From: Vibrio penaeicida
GTDB lineage: Bacteria > Pseudomonadota > Gammaproteobacteria > Enterobacterales > Vibrionaceae
Reading direction: 5' to 3'
Assembly (NCBI RefSeq): GCF_002933855.1
Contig: NZ_BFAQ01000015.1
Span: 163,187 to 227,186, forward strand
Length of the DNA stretch: 64,000 nt
The number at the start of each line of letters is the position of its first letter. The first letter of the stretch is position 1. A model generated the notes under the pieces. It searched no databases and had not been told where the DNA came from. It saw only the letters and a program-made list of their open reading frames with translations. A program made the position numbers and the translations under genes. Of this stretch, positions 31,333 through 39,977 are shown piece by piece.

Positions 31333-32065
31333 TAAGCACCTGCACATCATGATTGTAGTGACTTTGCTCACCATCGCTTTCGAATAGAATATCCATGTGG
31401 ACTAAGCCACCACGCTGTAATGACATTCCATCGACAGCGAATGCCGCGCTGGTGGCATTTTCGCCTACCTGAACGACAGCCTCAGCATCTCGAGTAATTA
31501 GACCTGTTCCTGTATTCACGCAGTACTCGACTTGCTCCGAGGGTATGTAAATATAGTGTCGGTTGGCAATTGAGTTGCTCGAAAATGACGCAGAGAGACT
31601 GTAGATTGCACCGCTTAAACTGACCCCAGTTAACAATACTGAAGCAGAAGAAGGAGCGACCAAATCCGATATTTGACTTGGATTAATCACCAAACGGGCT
31701 CCAGCGCTGATTGCAGCATTCATGTCCGTCTGAGTAAAACCGTCATTGCCCACAATAAACTGCAACGTATCAGTGCCACCGCTTATCGAATCAATTATCT
31801 GGTAAAAGCCAGAATATCGAATTGGATAGAAGGATACGCACGAGCCGCCACTTGAAGTCGCCAAACTATTGGGTACAGCATGCCTTATTTCACGAGACAT
31901 TTTTTCAATAACAAATCGCGCTTGATTGTGCAGAGCTTGCCTTCGAGTCGTGTCTGCATAACCTTGAGCACCAATCTTTACGAATCCAGCAATGCCTAAA
32001 AACATGATAGAGACGATCAATATCGTGACGATCATTTCCATCAAAGTGAACCCTAATTTTTTCAT
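31322..32065 (-). CDS. mshO: MshO, MSHA minor pilin
   Basis: A 247-residue type IV prepilin-like protein with a class III leader MKKLG|FTLMEMIVTILIVSI: cleavage after G5, then F1 and E5 of the mature protein. It has a C-terminal globular region with Cys residues (GGSCVSFYP, VEYCVNTGTG). It resembles PilW-type minor pilins. The start adjoins the mshD stop (shared base at 32065), indicating an operon. Confidence 0.92.
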   Translation of the reverse strand: MKKLGFTLMEMIVTILIVSIMFLGIAGFVKIGAQGYADTTRRQALHNQARFVIEKMSREIRHAVPNSLATSSGGSCVSFYPIRYSGFYQIIDSISGGTDTLQFIVGNDGFTQTDMNAAISAGARLVINPSQISDLVAPSSASVLLTGVSLSGAIYSLSASFSSNSIANRHYIYIPSEQVEYCVNTGTGLITRDAEAVVQVGENATSAAFAVDGMSLQRGGLVHMDILFESDGEQSHYNHDVQVLNVP

Positions 32066-32631
32066 TAGTAGTTCCCCTTGTAAGCACTGAATCGAAACTC
32101 CCCATACTGCCCTGCAATTACCGTTAAGGTAATCCGCTTATATCTATGTAGAGAGTCGGCAAAACCCAGATCACTGCTTGGAACGTACACGACGGCTACT
32201 TCAGTTCTAAAGTTTGGATAGTCGCTAGCAATGTCAGAGCCGAAAATATCATTGAGGCTACCGCGAGCACTCAGTACACATTCCGACGCGTTATTATTGG
32301 TATGCCAGCACCCGATGTAATCATCAACATCATTAAACGTTGCTGTTGTTTCTCCAGTTTCTGGGCCTAACGTTACCGTACAAGTTGGAGCCCCAGTTTC
32401 ATCGCACCGAATGATACTGCCATTCGGGTCACTTTCATGGTCAAACCCTCTCGCTAGAATTTCAGTCATGATACTTTGAGCCAAAATAGACGCTCGAACT
32501 TCATATTGTGAATACGCGGAGTTTTGAATACGAGGAAAAAGAATGGAGAGTAATACCGACATCGAAATGCCTAAAACAATAATGGCGATAATGCTTTCAA
32601 CCAGTGTAAAGCCACGTTGTTTAACAGCCAT
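32065..32631 (-). CDS. mshD: MshD, MSHA minor pilin
   Basis: A 188-residue prepilin with leader MAVKQRG|FTLVESIIAIIVLGI (E5 present), resembling PilV-type minor pilins. The ATG at 32631 has AAGGA about 8 nt upstream. An in-frame TTG at 32637 is less likely. Cys residues lie in IIRCDETGAPTC and CWHTNNNASEC. The start overlaps the mshC end by 11 nt. Confidence 0.92.
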   Translation of the reverse strand: MAVKQRGFTLVESIIAIIVLGISMSVLLSILFPRIQNSAYSQYEVRASILAQSIMTEILARGFDHESDPNGSIIRCDETGAPTCTVTLGPETGETTATFNDVDDYIGCWHTNNNASECVLSARGSLNDIFGSDIASDYPNFRTEVAVVYVPSSDLGFADSLHRYKRITLTVIAGQYGEFRFSAYKGNY

Positions 32632-33130
32632 AGACAAATCCTTCGCTGTTAATGCAAACTTGAGCCGATTCTACACCGTTGGAAATGCCAATAGAAATAT
32701 TGCCCCCAGCAACAGGCGTGGTACAACCAGAAATACACGTTGGTACACCTAATAGATCAAACTCGACGATCATACTTGCAGGTGTAAAAGAAAAGGTTTG
32801 ATCTTCAATGAAGACATAGTTGCTTCGGTTATCCGAAGTGCACCCAGTACCAGAACCTAAACAATTGCCTGAAACCACCAAGCGGTATTGGCTTTGATCG
32901 CCAGAGTAATCAAGAGAAGGTAAATTGGATTGCATTCGACCAAGCTGAATTTGCCGAATAATAGAGATGGATTGTTCTTGAGCAGCGAAAGTGGAGAAGC
33001 CAGAAACCCCTACATACTTGCTGGCAGCGTAGGTGGATATGATACCTAAAAGCACAATGACCACCACGAGCTCTGTAAGAGTAAACCCAACTTGTGAAGA
33101 AAACCGTTTATTGTCCACACCACTAACCAT
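32621..33130 (-). CDS. mshC: MshC, MSHA minor pilin
   Basis: A 169-residue prepilin with a longer leader, MVSGVDNKRFSSQVG|FTLTELVVVIVLLGI, and Glu5 conserved. The C-terminal domain holds several Cys pairs (NCLGSGTGCTSD, CISGCTTPV). It lies downstream of mshA after a 103-nt gap that contains a strong hairpin, so its level may be lower than that of the major pilin. Confidence 0.9.
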   Translation of the reverse strand: MVSGVDNKRFSSQVGFTLTELVVVIVLLGIISTYAASKYVGVSGFSTFAAQEQSISIIRQIQLGRMQSNLPSLDYSGDQSQYRLVVSGNCLGSGTGCTSDNRSNYVFIEDQTFSFTPASMIVEFDLLGVPTCISGCTTPVAGGNISIGISNGVESAQVCINSEGFVYGC

Positions 33131-33200
33131 GAGTTCACATCGCTCCGAACAAAAGCAAGAGAGCTTTCAATTGGTATCCATTAACCAACAATAGAATTAA

Positions 33201-33225
33201 CCAGAGGTTAGAAATTAACCTCTGG
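33201..33225 (-). terminator. Hairpin after mshA (partial terminator or mRNA-stabilising)
   Basis: CCAGAGGTTA / TAACCTCTGG with a 5-nt loop. On the minus strand it is followed by TTAATTCT, a poor T tract. It lies 9 nt past the mshA stop. Likely it lowers read-through into mshC or protects the pilin mRNA 3' end. Confidence 0.65.
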
Positions 33226-33233
33226 TATTTTGA

Positions 33234-33713
33234 TTAACAGCCTGTAGCTACGACCGATATTGTAGGCGCACTACTAGAATTTGCAGCTTCGGTGTAGGAA
33301 ACATAGCAGTTTGTACCAACTATTGCTGGGGCATCCGCATGTGTCGGGGAAGCTTTGAACGTTGCATAGTAAGAAGCTCCTGAGACGTTTGTATCCCAAT
33401 CAGCAGGCAAACCTTCAACAGCAAGCTGGATACCATCTGTTGCAGCAGTAGGGTAACCAAAGTGAGTGTTAATACCACTTGCAGCAGGTGCTGTTGCAGC
33501 ACCTTTACTGACGCCCTCTTCACCTTCAATGGCAGACTTGCCATAAACAATACCCGAAGCACCACTCATTGCGCCTTTTAAGCCCTGAAGAGATGATTCT
33601 CGAGCATCGCCCTGAAGGTTTAAAAACTTAGGTGCAGCGGTTACCGCCAGAATACCCAAAATAACAATTACAACCACTAATTCGATTAGGGTGAAACCGC
33701 CTTGTCTTTTCAT
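33234..33713 (-). CDS. mshA: MshA, major MSHA pilin
   Basis: The 159-residue type IVa pilin forming the MSHA fibre used for attachment to surfaces and chitin. Prepilin leader MKRQGG|FTLIELVVVIVILGI, with Glu5 and the long N-terminal helix to about residue 50. The C-terminal disulfide loop is framed by Cys in TNCYVSYTE and the terminal Cys. The ATG at 33713 has GAGAAG 5 nt upstream. A GTG at 33719 is less likely. The gene has a hairpin directly after it. Confidence 0.96.
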   Translation of the reverse strand: MKRQGGFTLIELVVVIVILGILAVTAAPKFLNLQGDARESSLQGLKGAMSGASGIVYGKSAIEGEEGVSKGAATAPAASGINTHFGYPTAATDGIQLAVEGLPADWDTNVSGASYYATFKASPTHADAPAIVGTNCYVSYTEAANSSSAPTISVVATGC

Positions 33714-33759
33714 AGTCACTTCTCTCTATGTTTAGATATTAACGCTGTAACCAATTCAG

Positions 33760-34329
33760 TTACTGCAATTCTACGGTCACACGACCAGTTTTTATTTCAT
33801 ACACAAACTTATGATCACTGCCTTCTTGCTGTACATAAGAACAAGTGTTCTCAGAACTGTTTGCTTCAGCAGTGTATTTTAAATCAGCGAGGTTGCTGCT
33901 TGCTGCATCCCCAACTTTTGGTGAATTTTGTAGCAAATTTTCCATCAAATTGACGCAATCAGATGAAGAGATAGCTGACGGAGCAGCCGTTTGACCCGTT
34001 GTTTTTAAAGCAATCGGATAGCCATCTCTAAACGAACTGTCATTACCATCGTCATCAAACGAACGGGTTAGCCAGAACTCCACACCATCATACTCAATGT
34101 AATGTTGCTTGCTATTTCCAGTCCCCACGCCCGGTCTGCCTTTCGCTTCCCACTGCGCTCGCGCTGAAAGAACACCAGTGGCATAGCCACCAGCAACCGC
34201 TTCAATGCTTGCTTTTTTGGCTTCATCTGTGACATCTAAGAACTTGGGCAATGCCGCCGCCGCTAGCAAACCAAGAATAACAATCACTACAACCAGTTCT
34301 ACTAATGAAAAACCGAACTGCTTTTTCAT
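33760..34329 (-). CDS. mshB: MshB, MSHA pilin-like protein
   Basis: A 189-residue prepilin with leader MKKQFG|FSLVELVVVIVILGL and the MshA-like segment ALPKFLDVTDEAKKASIEAV. It is therefore a paralogue of MshA. The ATG at 34329 gives a standard short leader. The longer frame to 34353 would add eight residues. Cys in SSSDCVNL and NTCSYVQ could form the C-terminal disulfide. It is the first gene of the pilin part of the locus. The 88-nt gap to mshF may hold a promoter. Confidence 0.92.
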   Translation of the reverse strand: MKKQFGFSLVELVVVIVILGLLAAAALPKFLDVTDEAKKASIEAVAGGYATGVLSARAQWEAKGRPGVGTGNSKQHYIEYDGVEFWLTRSFDDDGNDSSFRDGYPIALKTTGQTAAPSAISSSDCVNLMENLLQNSPKVGDAASSNLADLKYTAEANSSENTCSYVQQEGSDHKFVYEIKTGRVTVELQ

Positions 34330-34417
34330 TTCTTCACCTATTTTTTTACTCATTCCTGAGTGATTTCATTATATCGCACGCCGACCAGTAAGACTATGCT
34401 TTAGGTAGTTTAACTGC

Positions 34418-34864
34418 CTATTTTATAGTACTTATTGAGAGCTTCTTCTCATTCAAAACTAAGTCCAGCACCATTTCTTCATTAAATTTATATCGACAAT
34501 GGTATGTCGGATAACCGGAGAGCATTTGTATGTCAGGTGCTGATAAATACGTACTTCCTAATCTAGGATACAATGTTTCTAGCCACCATTTGCAGTTCAC
34601 TGCATTTCCATGCAAAGGTAATACCCATCCATTATCATCTAGCCGAACTTTTTTACCTTCATACTCAATAAAACTGGGCTGCTTACTGATAACCCATTGC
34701 TGCCTATAGGCATTTGCGCGCTCAGTAATTTGGTTTTCCAGCATCAAAAAAGTGGTATCTGAAGCTTCATCGTCAATTTTTTGCCAATTGAAAACCAAAG
34801 TGGCAAGCAAAATGCCTACTAAAAATGTCCAAATGGCGAATGACGAAACAGCTTTAGCCTCCAT
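34418..34864 (-). CDS. mshF: MshF, MSHA biogenesis protein
   Basis: A 148-residue protein with one N-terminal membrane segment (FAIWTFLVGILLATLVFNW) and a small periplasmic domain with two Cys (NCKWWLE, YHCRYKF). Start taken as ATG 34864 (MEAKAVSSFAIW). A longer frame to 34909 overlaps mshG and is possible. It is named by its position after mshG. Its role in pilus assembly is not defined. Confidence 0.82.
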   Translation of the reverse strand: MEAKAVSSFAIWTFLVGILLATLVFNWQKIDDEASDTTFLMLENQITERANAYRQQWVISKQPSFIEYEGKKVRLDDNGWVLPLHGNAVNCKWWLETLYPRLGSTYLSAPDIQMLSGYPTYHCRYKFNEEMVLDLVLNEKKLSISTIK

Positions 34865-34878
34865 GTTAATGCACCCAA

Positions 34879-36102
34879 CTATTTTTGAATCGCATCCAAC
34901 ATGCCCCACATTGGCAAGAAAATCCCCATAGCCAAAATCAAAACCATACCTGCAACAATAGTCAGCAGTAGAGGCTCTATTCTTGCCGTTAATGTTTTCA
35001 AGTCGTAATCCACTTCACGATCGTAGAAGTCCGAAACTTCAAGCAATAGCTCATCTATTCGACCAGTTTCCTCTCCTACAGAAATCATCTGTATTACCAA
35101 AGGGGTGAAAATTTGGCTCTGAATTGCCGTTGACGACACAGTACTTCCCGCTTCAATCGCCGATTTCATTTCTAAAATTCTAAGTTCTAAGAATCGATTC
35201 CCGAGCGCTTCGCCAGATAAAGCTAAAGACTGGTTTAACGGAACCCCAGATTTCAACATAAGAGCAAAAGTTCTTGAAAATCGTGATAGTTGAGCACGAT
35301 TCACAATATCCCCCACAATAGGAATCCTTAACCTAAATTTATCCCACTTTTCTCTGCCATCAGGTGTTCCTATCCAAGCTTTCATGCCAAACAAAAAGGC
35401 AAAAAAGGCAAAAATCAGCCATACCCAATAATTTACAAAAAAGTTAGATGTACTAATCAAAATCCTTGTAGGCAAAGGCAAATCCACACCAAACCTTGCA
35501 AACATTGTAGCAAACTGCGGAATTACTTTAACATTCAACACTATCATTGCAATTGAAATAAAACTCAATACGAAAATTGGGTATCTCATTGCCGTTTTTA
35601 TTCTTTTCCGCGTTTCCAATTCTTGTTCATAATATTGAGAAAGCTGCAACAAGGCTTGGTCTAAACGCCCCGTATTCTCACCAACATTGATCATTGAAAT
35701 AAATAACGGACTGAATACTTTTGGGTATTGCTGCATGGACGAAGATAAGTTTCGACCATTGGTCAGCTCATTCCCGACATCTTCCAAAGCGTGTTTGAGT
35801 TGCTTGTTCCCACAATTTTGAACCAACCCTTTGATAGCTCTTAAGATGGGTACACCTGCTTTCGTCAAGCTATACAACTGTCGGCAAAATATAACGAACA
35901 CTTCCAGCGGAATTGACGGCGTAAACAGCGCAGAAACATCGAATCCGGCACCGCCTTCTGCACTTTTTCCTTTACTTATCGAGGTCGGTATTACCCCTTT
36001 GTTTATCAATGCCTCAGCTGCGAGCTCTTCAGTCGGGGCATCAACCTGCCCTGCCACCTTACTGCCTTGTAAATCTCTGCCTTGGTATTGATAAGTCGCC
36101 AT
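34879..36102 (-). CDS. mshG: MshG, PilC-type inner-membrane platform protein
   Basis: A 407-residue GspF/PilC-family protein forming the inner-membrane platform on which the MshE motor acts. It has two homologous GspF domains with the signatures LYSLTKAGVPILRAIKGL and FALMLKSGVPLNQSLALSG. The motif VGENTGRLDQAL recurs as VGEETGRIDELL. Three membrane segments are seen (about 172-192, 220-240, 380-400). It follows mshE by 9 nt. Confidence 0.95.
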   Translation of the reverse strand: MATYQYQGRDLQGSKVAGQVDAPTEELAAEALINKGVIPTSISKGKSAEGGAGFDVSALFTPSIPLEVFVIFCRQLYSLTKAGVPILRAIKGLVQNCGNKQLKHALEDVGNELTNGRNLSSSMQQYPKVFSPLFISMINVGENTGRLDQALLQLSQYYEQELETRKRIKTAMRYPIFVLSFISIAMIVLNVKVIPQFATMFARFGVDLPLPTRILISTSNFFVNYWVWLIFAFFAFLFGMKAWIGTPDGREKWDKFRLRIPIVGDIVNRAQLSRFSRTFALMLKSGVPLNQSLALSGEALGNRFLELRILEMKSAIEAGSTVSSTAIQSQIFTPLVIQMISVGEETGRIDELLLEVSDFYDREVDYDLKTLTARIEPLLLTIVAGMVLILAMGIFLPMWGMLDAIQK

Positions 36103-36111
36103 GTCGTAACC

Positions 36112-37839
36112 TTAGAGCAGAATCGGTTCAATCGTCGCTGAAGAGTCGCCTTCACCGAGATTCATAACTTCATCTAGACTCACTACACCTTTTAATGCGA
36201 GTTCCATAGCAGAAGCCAGCAGCGGTTTATACCCTGTAGCTCTGCGTGCTTGCTTTGCAAATTCGACTGCATCTCCTGAGCGAAGCGCATCCATCATATG
36301 CTGTTCGAGCTCAAGTAATTCGAACACACCAACACGCCCTCTGTACCCAGTGAGGTTACAGTTTTGACAACCAACACCTTTATAGAAAGTGGCATTCGCC
36401 TGATTTGGAAAACGACTCTCCAACCACTGCCTTCGAGCATCATCAATGTGATCTTCTGTGCGACAATCCGGACATATTTTCCGAACTAACCGCTGAGCCA
36501 ACACTGCCCGAACAGCACTGGCAACCAAATACCCAGGAGCGCCCATATCCATCATACGCAGTGCGCTGTCGATGGCATCGTTTGTGTGTAAAGTGCTTAA
36601 TACTAAGTGACCTGTTAATGCTGCTCTTAGCCCAATTTCCACCGTTTCTTGGTCACGCATTTCCCCCACTAATATAATGTCAGGATCTTGACGCAAGAAT
36701 GTTCTTAATATCTTAGAGAACCCAAGATCAATCTTAGTATTCACCTGAACTTGGTTGACGCGCTCAAGCCTATACTCAACTGGGTCTTCCGCAGTTATGA
36801 TTTTCTTGCCTGGTTCATTTAATTCAGAAAGCGCACCATAAAGCGTGGTTGTTTTACCAGAACCCGTCGGCCCCGTAACGAGGATCATGCCATGAGGGCG
36901 TCGAAGCTGTTTTCGCAATCTCAGCAGCAAACCTTCAGGTAAGCCAGATTCATCAAGTTTTCTAACGCCTGCAGATTGGTTGAGCAATCGCATAACGACC
37001 GATTCGCCATGCTGAACAGGCATAGTAGACATACGAATATCTACAGACTGCCCTTTAACGCGAATATTGAAACGACCATCTTGAGGTAAGCGTTTCTCTG
37101 AAATGTCCAGATTCGCCATTAGTTTAAGCCTCAAAACGAGTGCTGAAGCGATATTCACCTCATTCAACAGTGTTTCATGAAGCACACCATCAACACGCTG
37201 TCTGAGCCTTAGTACATTTGAATCAGGTTCAATGTGAATATCGGATGCGCCAACTTGAATCGCATCCTCAAACAGAGAGTTAACCAGTTTTACAACCGTC
37301 ACCTCTTCGCTGTCTTCATCGTCTCCAAAAGAAAAATCGAACGTATCACTCACCTGATGCTCAGCTTGAAGCTGCTCTGCAAACGAGGCTATTTCTTTTG
37401 TTCGGCGATAGTATCGGTCAAAGCCTTCTACTAACTGCTTTTCTGGCGCGATGACAAAATCAAGCGCGTATTGTTGAAGCTGGCTTAGCAGCGATTCTTG
37501 AGCAAACAAATCAGCGGGGTCACTCATCGCAACACGCAATGTGTCACCCTGCCGACCTACAACTAACGCTCTCAATCGGCGGGCATGTACCTCGGGAAGA
37601 ATTTGAACAGCATCAACATCAACGTTTGCTCGGCTAAGATCGATCAAAGGCACGTTAAGTTGCTGCGACAAGAAAGTCAGCATTTGCGTTTCAGTTAAGA
37701 AACCAAGCTGTATTAAAGTATCACCAAGCTTTCTGCCTGTACTCTTTTGGTGACTTAGGGCTTCGTCAACTTGATGTTCTGAAATGATGCCTTCTTCAAT
37801 CAACAAATCACCAAGACGTTTACGTAATTTAATCTGCAT
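36112..37839 (-). CDS. mshE: MshE, pilus extension ATPase with c-di-GMP-binding N domain
   Basis: A 575-residue GspE/PilB-type hexameric ATPase. The N-terminal MshEN domain has two tandem c-di-GMP-binding motifs: RLGDLLIEEGIISEHQVDEAL (about residues 8-28) and KLGDTLIQLGFLTETQML. The core shows Walker A GPTGSGKTTTLYG, the Asp-box and Walker B LRQDPDIILVGEMRD, and the His-box LSTLHTNDA. A tetracysteine zinc site is CPDC...CQNC. The ATG at 37839 matches the known MshE start. The frame to 37881 is an extension. MshE drives pilus extension in response to c-di-GMP. Confidence 0.96.
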   Translation of the reverse strand: MQIKLRKRLGDLLIEEGIISEHQVDEALSHQKSTGRKLGDTLIQLGFLTETQMLTFLSQQLNVPLIDLSRANVDVDAVQILPEVHARRLRALVVGRQGDTLRVAMSDPADLFAQESLLSQLQQYALDFVIAPEKQLVEGFDRYYRRTKEIASFAEQLQAEHQVSDTFDFSFGDDEDSEEVTVVKLVNSLFEDAIQVGASDIHIEPDSNVLRLRQRVDGVLHETLLNEVNIASALVLRLKLMANLDISEKRLPQDGRFNIRVKGQSVDIRMSTMPVQHGESVVMRLLNQSAGVRKLDESGLPEGLLLRLRKQLRRPHGMILVTGPTGSGKTTTLYGALSELNEPGKKIITAEDPVEYRLERVNQVQVNTKIDLGFSKILRTFLRQDPDIILVGEMRDQETVEIGLRAALTGHLVLSTLHTNDAIDSALRMMDMGAPGYLVASAVRAVLAQRLVRKICPDCRTEDHIDDARRQWLESRFPNQANATFYKGVGCQNCNLTGYRGRVGVFELLELEQHMMDALRSGDAVEFAKQARRATGYKPLLASAMELALKGVVSLDEVMNLGEGDSSATIEPILL

Positions 37840-39133
37840 TTGAAGACGCCTCTCTGTCATTGATATAAGCAATACGTTCACGAATAAAACTGTTGGTCTG
37901 TGCCGACAGTCCTACTCGATTAAGTGCTTTTTGATATGAGGCTTTTGCTTGAGAATACTTAGCGCTTCGCTCTTGCTGTATTCCCAGCCCTAACCACCAC
38001 TTGCCATTATCCTTGTCTCTTCTCACTAGCATTTGATAACTTTCAAGTGCTATCGGATAATTTTTGAGTTGCTGTGCCAACCCAGCCCTAGCAGCGAGAT
38101 AGTCTTGTCCTGGCTGAGGCGGCAAATACTCAAGAACATTTAAAGCCGCTTCGTTAATCCCTTCTTTTACCAAAATATTCATAGCGGCTAGCCTCAGTAC
38201 TTGGCTATCTCGGTCTAGCACGATGCCTTTTTGCAATATTTCTAGAGATTGACGTACATTGCCACGCCCATAATAAAGCGCAGCCAATTTTTTACGTATC
38301 ACTTCATCTTTAGGTAAGTAGCGTAGAGCCGATTGGTAGCCCTTTATCGCTCCATCAAAATCATTAGCATCTAACGATTTTTTTGCCCTCGACAATGCCT
38401 TATCCGCTAACTGCTTAGGAGTAAGTTCAACCTGCTGAATCGCAATTGCACCATCCGTTACAGGCTGTGGTGGTAGTTCAAATTCATCTGTTTCTGCAAT
38501 TGAAGAAGCGCTTGCCAATTGAACTTTAGATGCTTTCTCAGAAACATCCTTCGCTTTTTCGGGATTTTCTTCTTTCTTTGAAGTGATTGTTTTCTTAGAA
38601 GTAAGTGCTTCCTTAGAAGTGACTGATTTTGGAGCGTCTAATTTTTTAACAATTTGTTTTTTCTCTGCCTTAACCTGTTTTTCTATAGGCTTAAGTGTAG
38701 ATTGAGGTGTGACAATACTCTTTTCAGACTCAACAATTGCGACCTGTTCCTCATCAGTTACTGGGGATAATACGGAGCTTACTGATACTTCAGGATCTTC
38801 CGTAGCCTGATCTTGGTATATGTTAGCCACCGACTCAGATACGGTTTGTTGAGTTGGTGAAGCTACCTCCATCGTGACGACTGTAGTCACAGGTTTCACA
38901 ACATCAGAGACGTTATCAGAGTTCACCTTTTCAGAAATTTGAGTAATTTCCGGATTGTCAGCAGATTGACCAAAAATAAACCAAGAACCACTGGCAACCA
39001 GTAGGGCAATGAATACAACCACCCAAATAGTTTGTGGACGTTTTTTAACGGGAGAAACATCCACTTTTTCAATGCGCCCTGAAGGCGATTTCTTATCTGA
39101 CATTTCAGATAATGCTTTATTTATAACACTCAT
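37829..39133 (-). CDS. mshN: MshN, TPR protein of MSHA biogenesis
   Basis: A 434-residue bitopic protein: short cytoplasmic start (MSVINKALSEMSDKK), one membrane helix (TIWVVVFIALLVASGSWFIFG), then a long Lys/Glu/Ser-rich linker (about residues 65-225). TPR repeats occupy the C-terminal 200 residues (GYQSALRYLPKDEVIRKKLAALYYG and on). It is coupled to mshM by a 4-nt overlap and overlaps mshE by 11 nt. It probably links the inner-membrane complex to the secretin or cell wall. Confidence 0.9.
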   Translation of the reverse strand: MSVINKALSEMSDKKSPSGRIEKVDVSPVKKRPQTIWVVVFIALLVASGSWFIFGQSADNPEITQISEKVNSDNVSDVVKPVTTVVTMEVASPTQQTVSESVANIYQDQATEDPEVSVSSVLSPVTDEEQVAIVESEKSIVTPQSTLKPIEKQVKAEKKQIVKKLDAPKSVTSKEALTSKKTITSKKEENPEKAKDVSEKASKVQLASASSIAETDEFELPPQPVTDGAIAIQQVELTPKQLADKALSRAKKSLDANDFDGAIKGYQSALRYLPKDEVIRKKLAALYYGRGNVRQSLEILQKGIVLDRDSQVLRLAAMNILVKEGINEAALNVLEYLPPQPGQDYLAARAGLAQQLKNYPIALESYQMLVRRDKDNGKWWLGLGIQQERSAKYSQAKASYQKALNRVGLSAQTNSFIRERIAYINDREASSNAD

Positions 39134-39975
39134 GATACCCCCCACCCCCATAGAAATGGCTTTTTAAACCGGGGTTTTACGGTGTCTAGCGTGTCATTAA
39201 TCGCGTTATAAACGTGCTCCATATGGATATGAGTCGCGTTGGCAGTAAATGCTAATAGGAGTGCTTTATGGCAAACTTGGTTAATTAAGCGTGGAACGCC
39301 TCGAGAGGCTTTCCAAATCGCTTTTTTTACTTTTGCATCAAACAGGTTGACGTTTCCACCGCTCACCTGAACGCGATGGTCGATATACGCAAACGCTTCT
39401 TCAATAGAGAGCGGTCTTAATGTCGCGCTAAAGGAAATACGTTGGCGTAGCTGTCTAAGGTGGTGGTGCTCCAATCGGGCATCAAGCTCCGGCTGACCTA
39501 GCAAAACGATCTGCATCAGCTTAGCCTGCTCCGTTTCTAGATTTCCAAACAATCGGATCGCTTCGAGGGCTTCATCACTCAAGCCTTGTGCTTCATCGAT
39601 CAACGCCACAACACGCTTCCCGTTCAGGTGCAGTTTTAGTAGTTGCGCTTGAATATCATCGACCAAGCTATCACTGTCTCGAATTTCGACCTCAAGCTCT
39701 TTTGCTATCGCAATCTTTAGTTCTTCACCGGTAAGCTGCGGGTTGGGTAAGTACACCAACGACACTTCATCGACTAGCTGGTTAATGAGCATACGGCATA
39801 CCATGGTTTTCCCCGTGCCCACTTCTCCTGATACTTTTATAACGCCTTCACCCATGTCAATAGCAGACAAAACGGTTTGGATCGCCTCATAATGCGGTAC
39901 TAACCCCTGAAACAATTCAGTGTTGGGGGTTAGCGAAAAAGGCGCTTGTTTAAATCCAAAAAATGTCTGATACAT
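39130..39975 (-). CDS. mshM: MshM, ExeA-type AAA ATPase
   Basis: A 281-residue AAA+ ATPase. Starts MYQTFFGFKQAPFSLTPN, the opening shared with ExeA/GspA-like proteins. Walker A is SGEVGTGKTMV (about residues 45-55) and Walker B is VVALIDEAQGL. GVPRLINQVCHKALLLA is the usual family end. Related proteins help insert the secretin through peptidoglycan. It sits between mshL (secretin) and mshN, consistent with that role. Confidence 0.92.
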   Translation of the reverse strand: MYQTFFGFKQAPFSLTPNTELFQGLVPHYEAIQTVLSAIDMGEGVIKVSGEVGTGKTMVCRMLINQLVDEVSLVYLPNPQLTGEELKIAIAKELEVEIRDSDSLVDDIQAQLLKLHLNGKRVVALIDEAQGLSDEALEAIRLFGNLETEQAKLMQIVLLGQPELDARLEHHHLRQLRQRISFSATLRPLSIEEAFAYIDHRVQVSGGNVNLFDAKVKKAIWKASRGVPRLINQVCHKALLLAFTANATHIHMEHVYNAINDTLDTVKPRFKKPFLWGWGVS

Positions 39976-39977
39976 AA

